DNA from: Candidatus Zhuqueibacterota bacterium
GTDB taxonomy: Bacteria > BS750m-G25
Assembly (NCBI GenBank): GCA_016783505.1
Contig: JADHWK010000002.1
Coordinates: forward strand, 27,154-91,153
Reading direction: 5' to 3'
Length of the DNA: 64,000 bases
Shown piece after piece: positions 63,891 through 64,000 of the stretch. Each line of letters opens with the position of its first letter. Positions within the stretch are counted from its first letter, which is position 1. A model generated the notes under the pieces. It saw nothing but the letters and a program-made list of their open reading frames with translations, was not told where the DNA came from and searched no databases. The translations under genes and the position numbers were made by a program.

Positions 63891-64000
63891 TTATGTTATT
63901 GTTCTTTTTTGGGAACCTACTATTTTCTTTTAATAGGGTTATGAATCACTGGTCGATAAAGCTTTCTTGCTCAGGTATATTTAACGAACAAAACCGTTTT
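63871..64000. mobile_element. Possible end of an insertion element at the right edge
   Basis: The symporter frame stops being homologous at TTGAGGGGGTGTTTACACTT. A GTTTACAC motif near a junction recalls IS256-type ends, but no transposase or opposite inverted repeat is inside the window, so this is weak. Confidence 0.2.

Overview
The window looks like a chromosome segment from an uncultured bacterium of the FCB (Fibrobacteres-Chlorobi-Bacteroidetes) sphere, perhaps a KSB1-, Calditrichota- or Zixibacteria-like lineage. The signs are a DUF5916 protein, a CarboxypepD-regulated TonB receptor, a PorV/PorQ-like barrel, a DUF4835 (PorD-like) protein, a secreted protein with a type IX/FlgD-like sorting tail, an HgcAB-like fusion with CpaM, and an EtfA plus membrane FeS oxidoreductase pair. 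The exact phylum cannot be fixed from sequence alone. Housekeeping promoters are of the ordinary TTGACA-17-TATATT kind, and TTG starts are fairly common.

Layout. 1-7.5 kb is an accessory region: the end of a DUF5916 gene, relics of Schlafen/AlbA-type and HsdS genes around an ORF6N gene, then a 1504-residue sacsin-like ATPase with a C-terminal DUF3883-type nuclease domain. 7.8-15 kb holds a C1 peptidase, TrmO, two AhpD-like proteins, a GAF/fRMsr-like protein, the cpaM-HgcAB-fusion operon and a convergent permease-methyltransferase pair. 15.2-19.5 kb is an envelope-stress operon (ECF sigma, anti-sigma, ZraP-like and Spy-like proteins and secreted partners). 19.9-41 kb is conserved backbone, nearly all on the minus strand: TonB receptor, rnr, prmC, prfA, DUF1385, thyX, a HEPN/MNT pair, rpmE, rho, an IDH-family dehydrogenase, folC, amidase, two outer-membrane proteins; then two plus-strand secreted proteins. 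42.3-48.1 kb is a patchwork of single genes (PEGA protein, two orphans, GYD protein, a beta-proteasome-like hydrolase) separated by repeated spacers that each carry a terminator and a promoter. 48.1-55.1 kb is groEL with two groES genes, an LiaF-like protein, the ETF:menaquinone oxidoreductase, a bifunctional nuclease, an overlooked 32-residue membrane protein and etfA.

55.2-64 kb is a strikingly A+T-rich island. Its core is a tightly overlapping two-gene operon: a protein with an intact nitrilase Glu-Lys-Cys triad, followed by a 1191-residue SMC/Rad50-type ATPase with a zinc-hook-like motif and an N-terminal domain resembling ABC-three-component middle components. I regard this as the best candidate for an undescribed conflict (anti-phage) system here. 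It is bracketed by two different copies of the last codons of etfB, each next to a palindromic attC-like element; intact etfB is missing in front of etfA. This suggests repeated insertion at the 3' end of etfB. A GIY-YIG gene between two attC-like palindromes, three AT-rich membrane or unknown genes and a 5'-truncated sodium:solute symporter follow.
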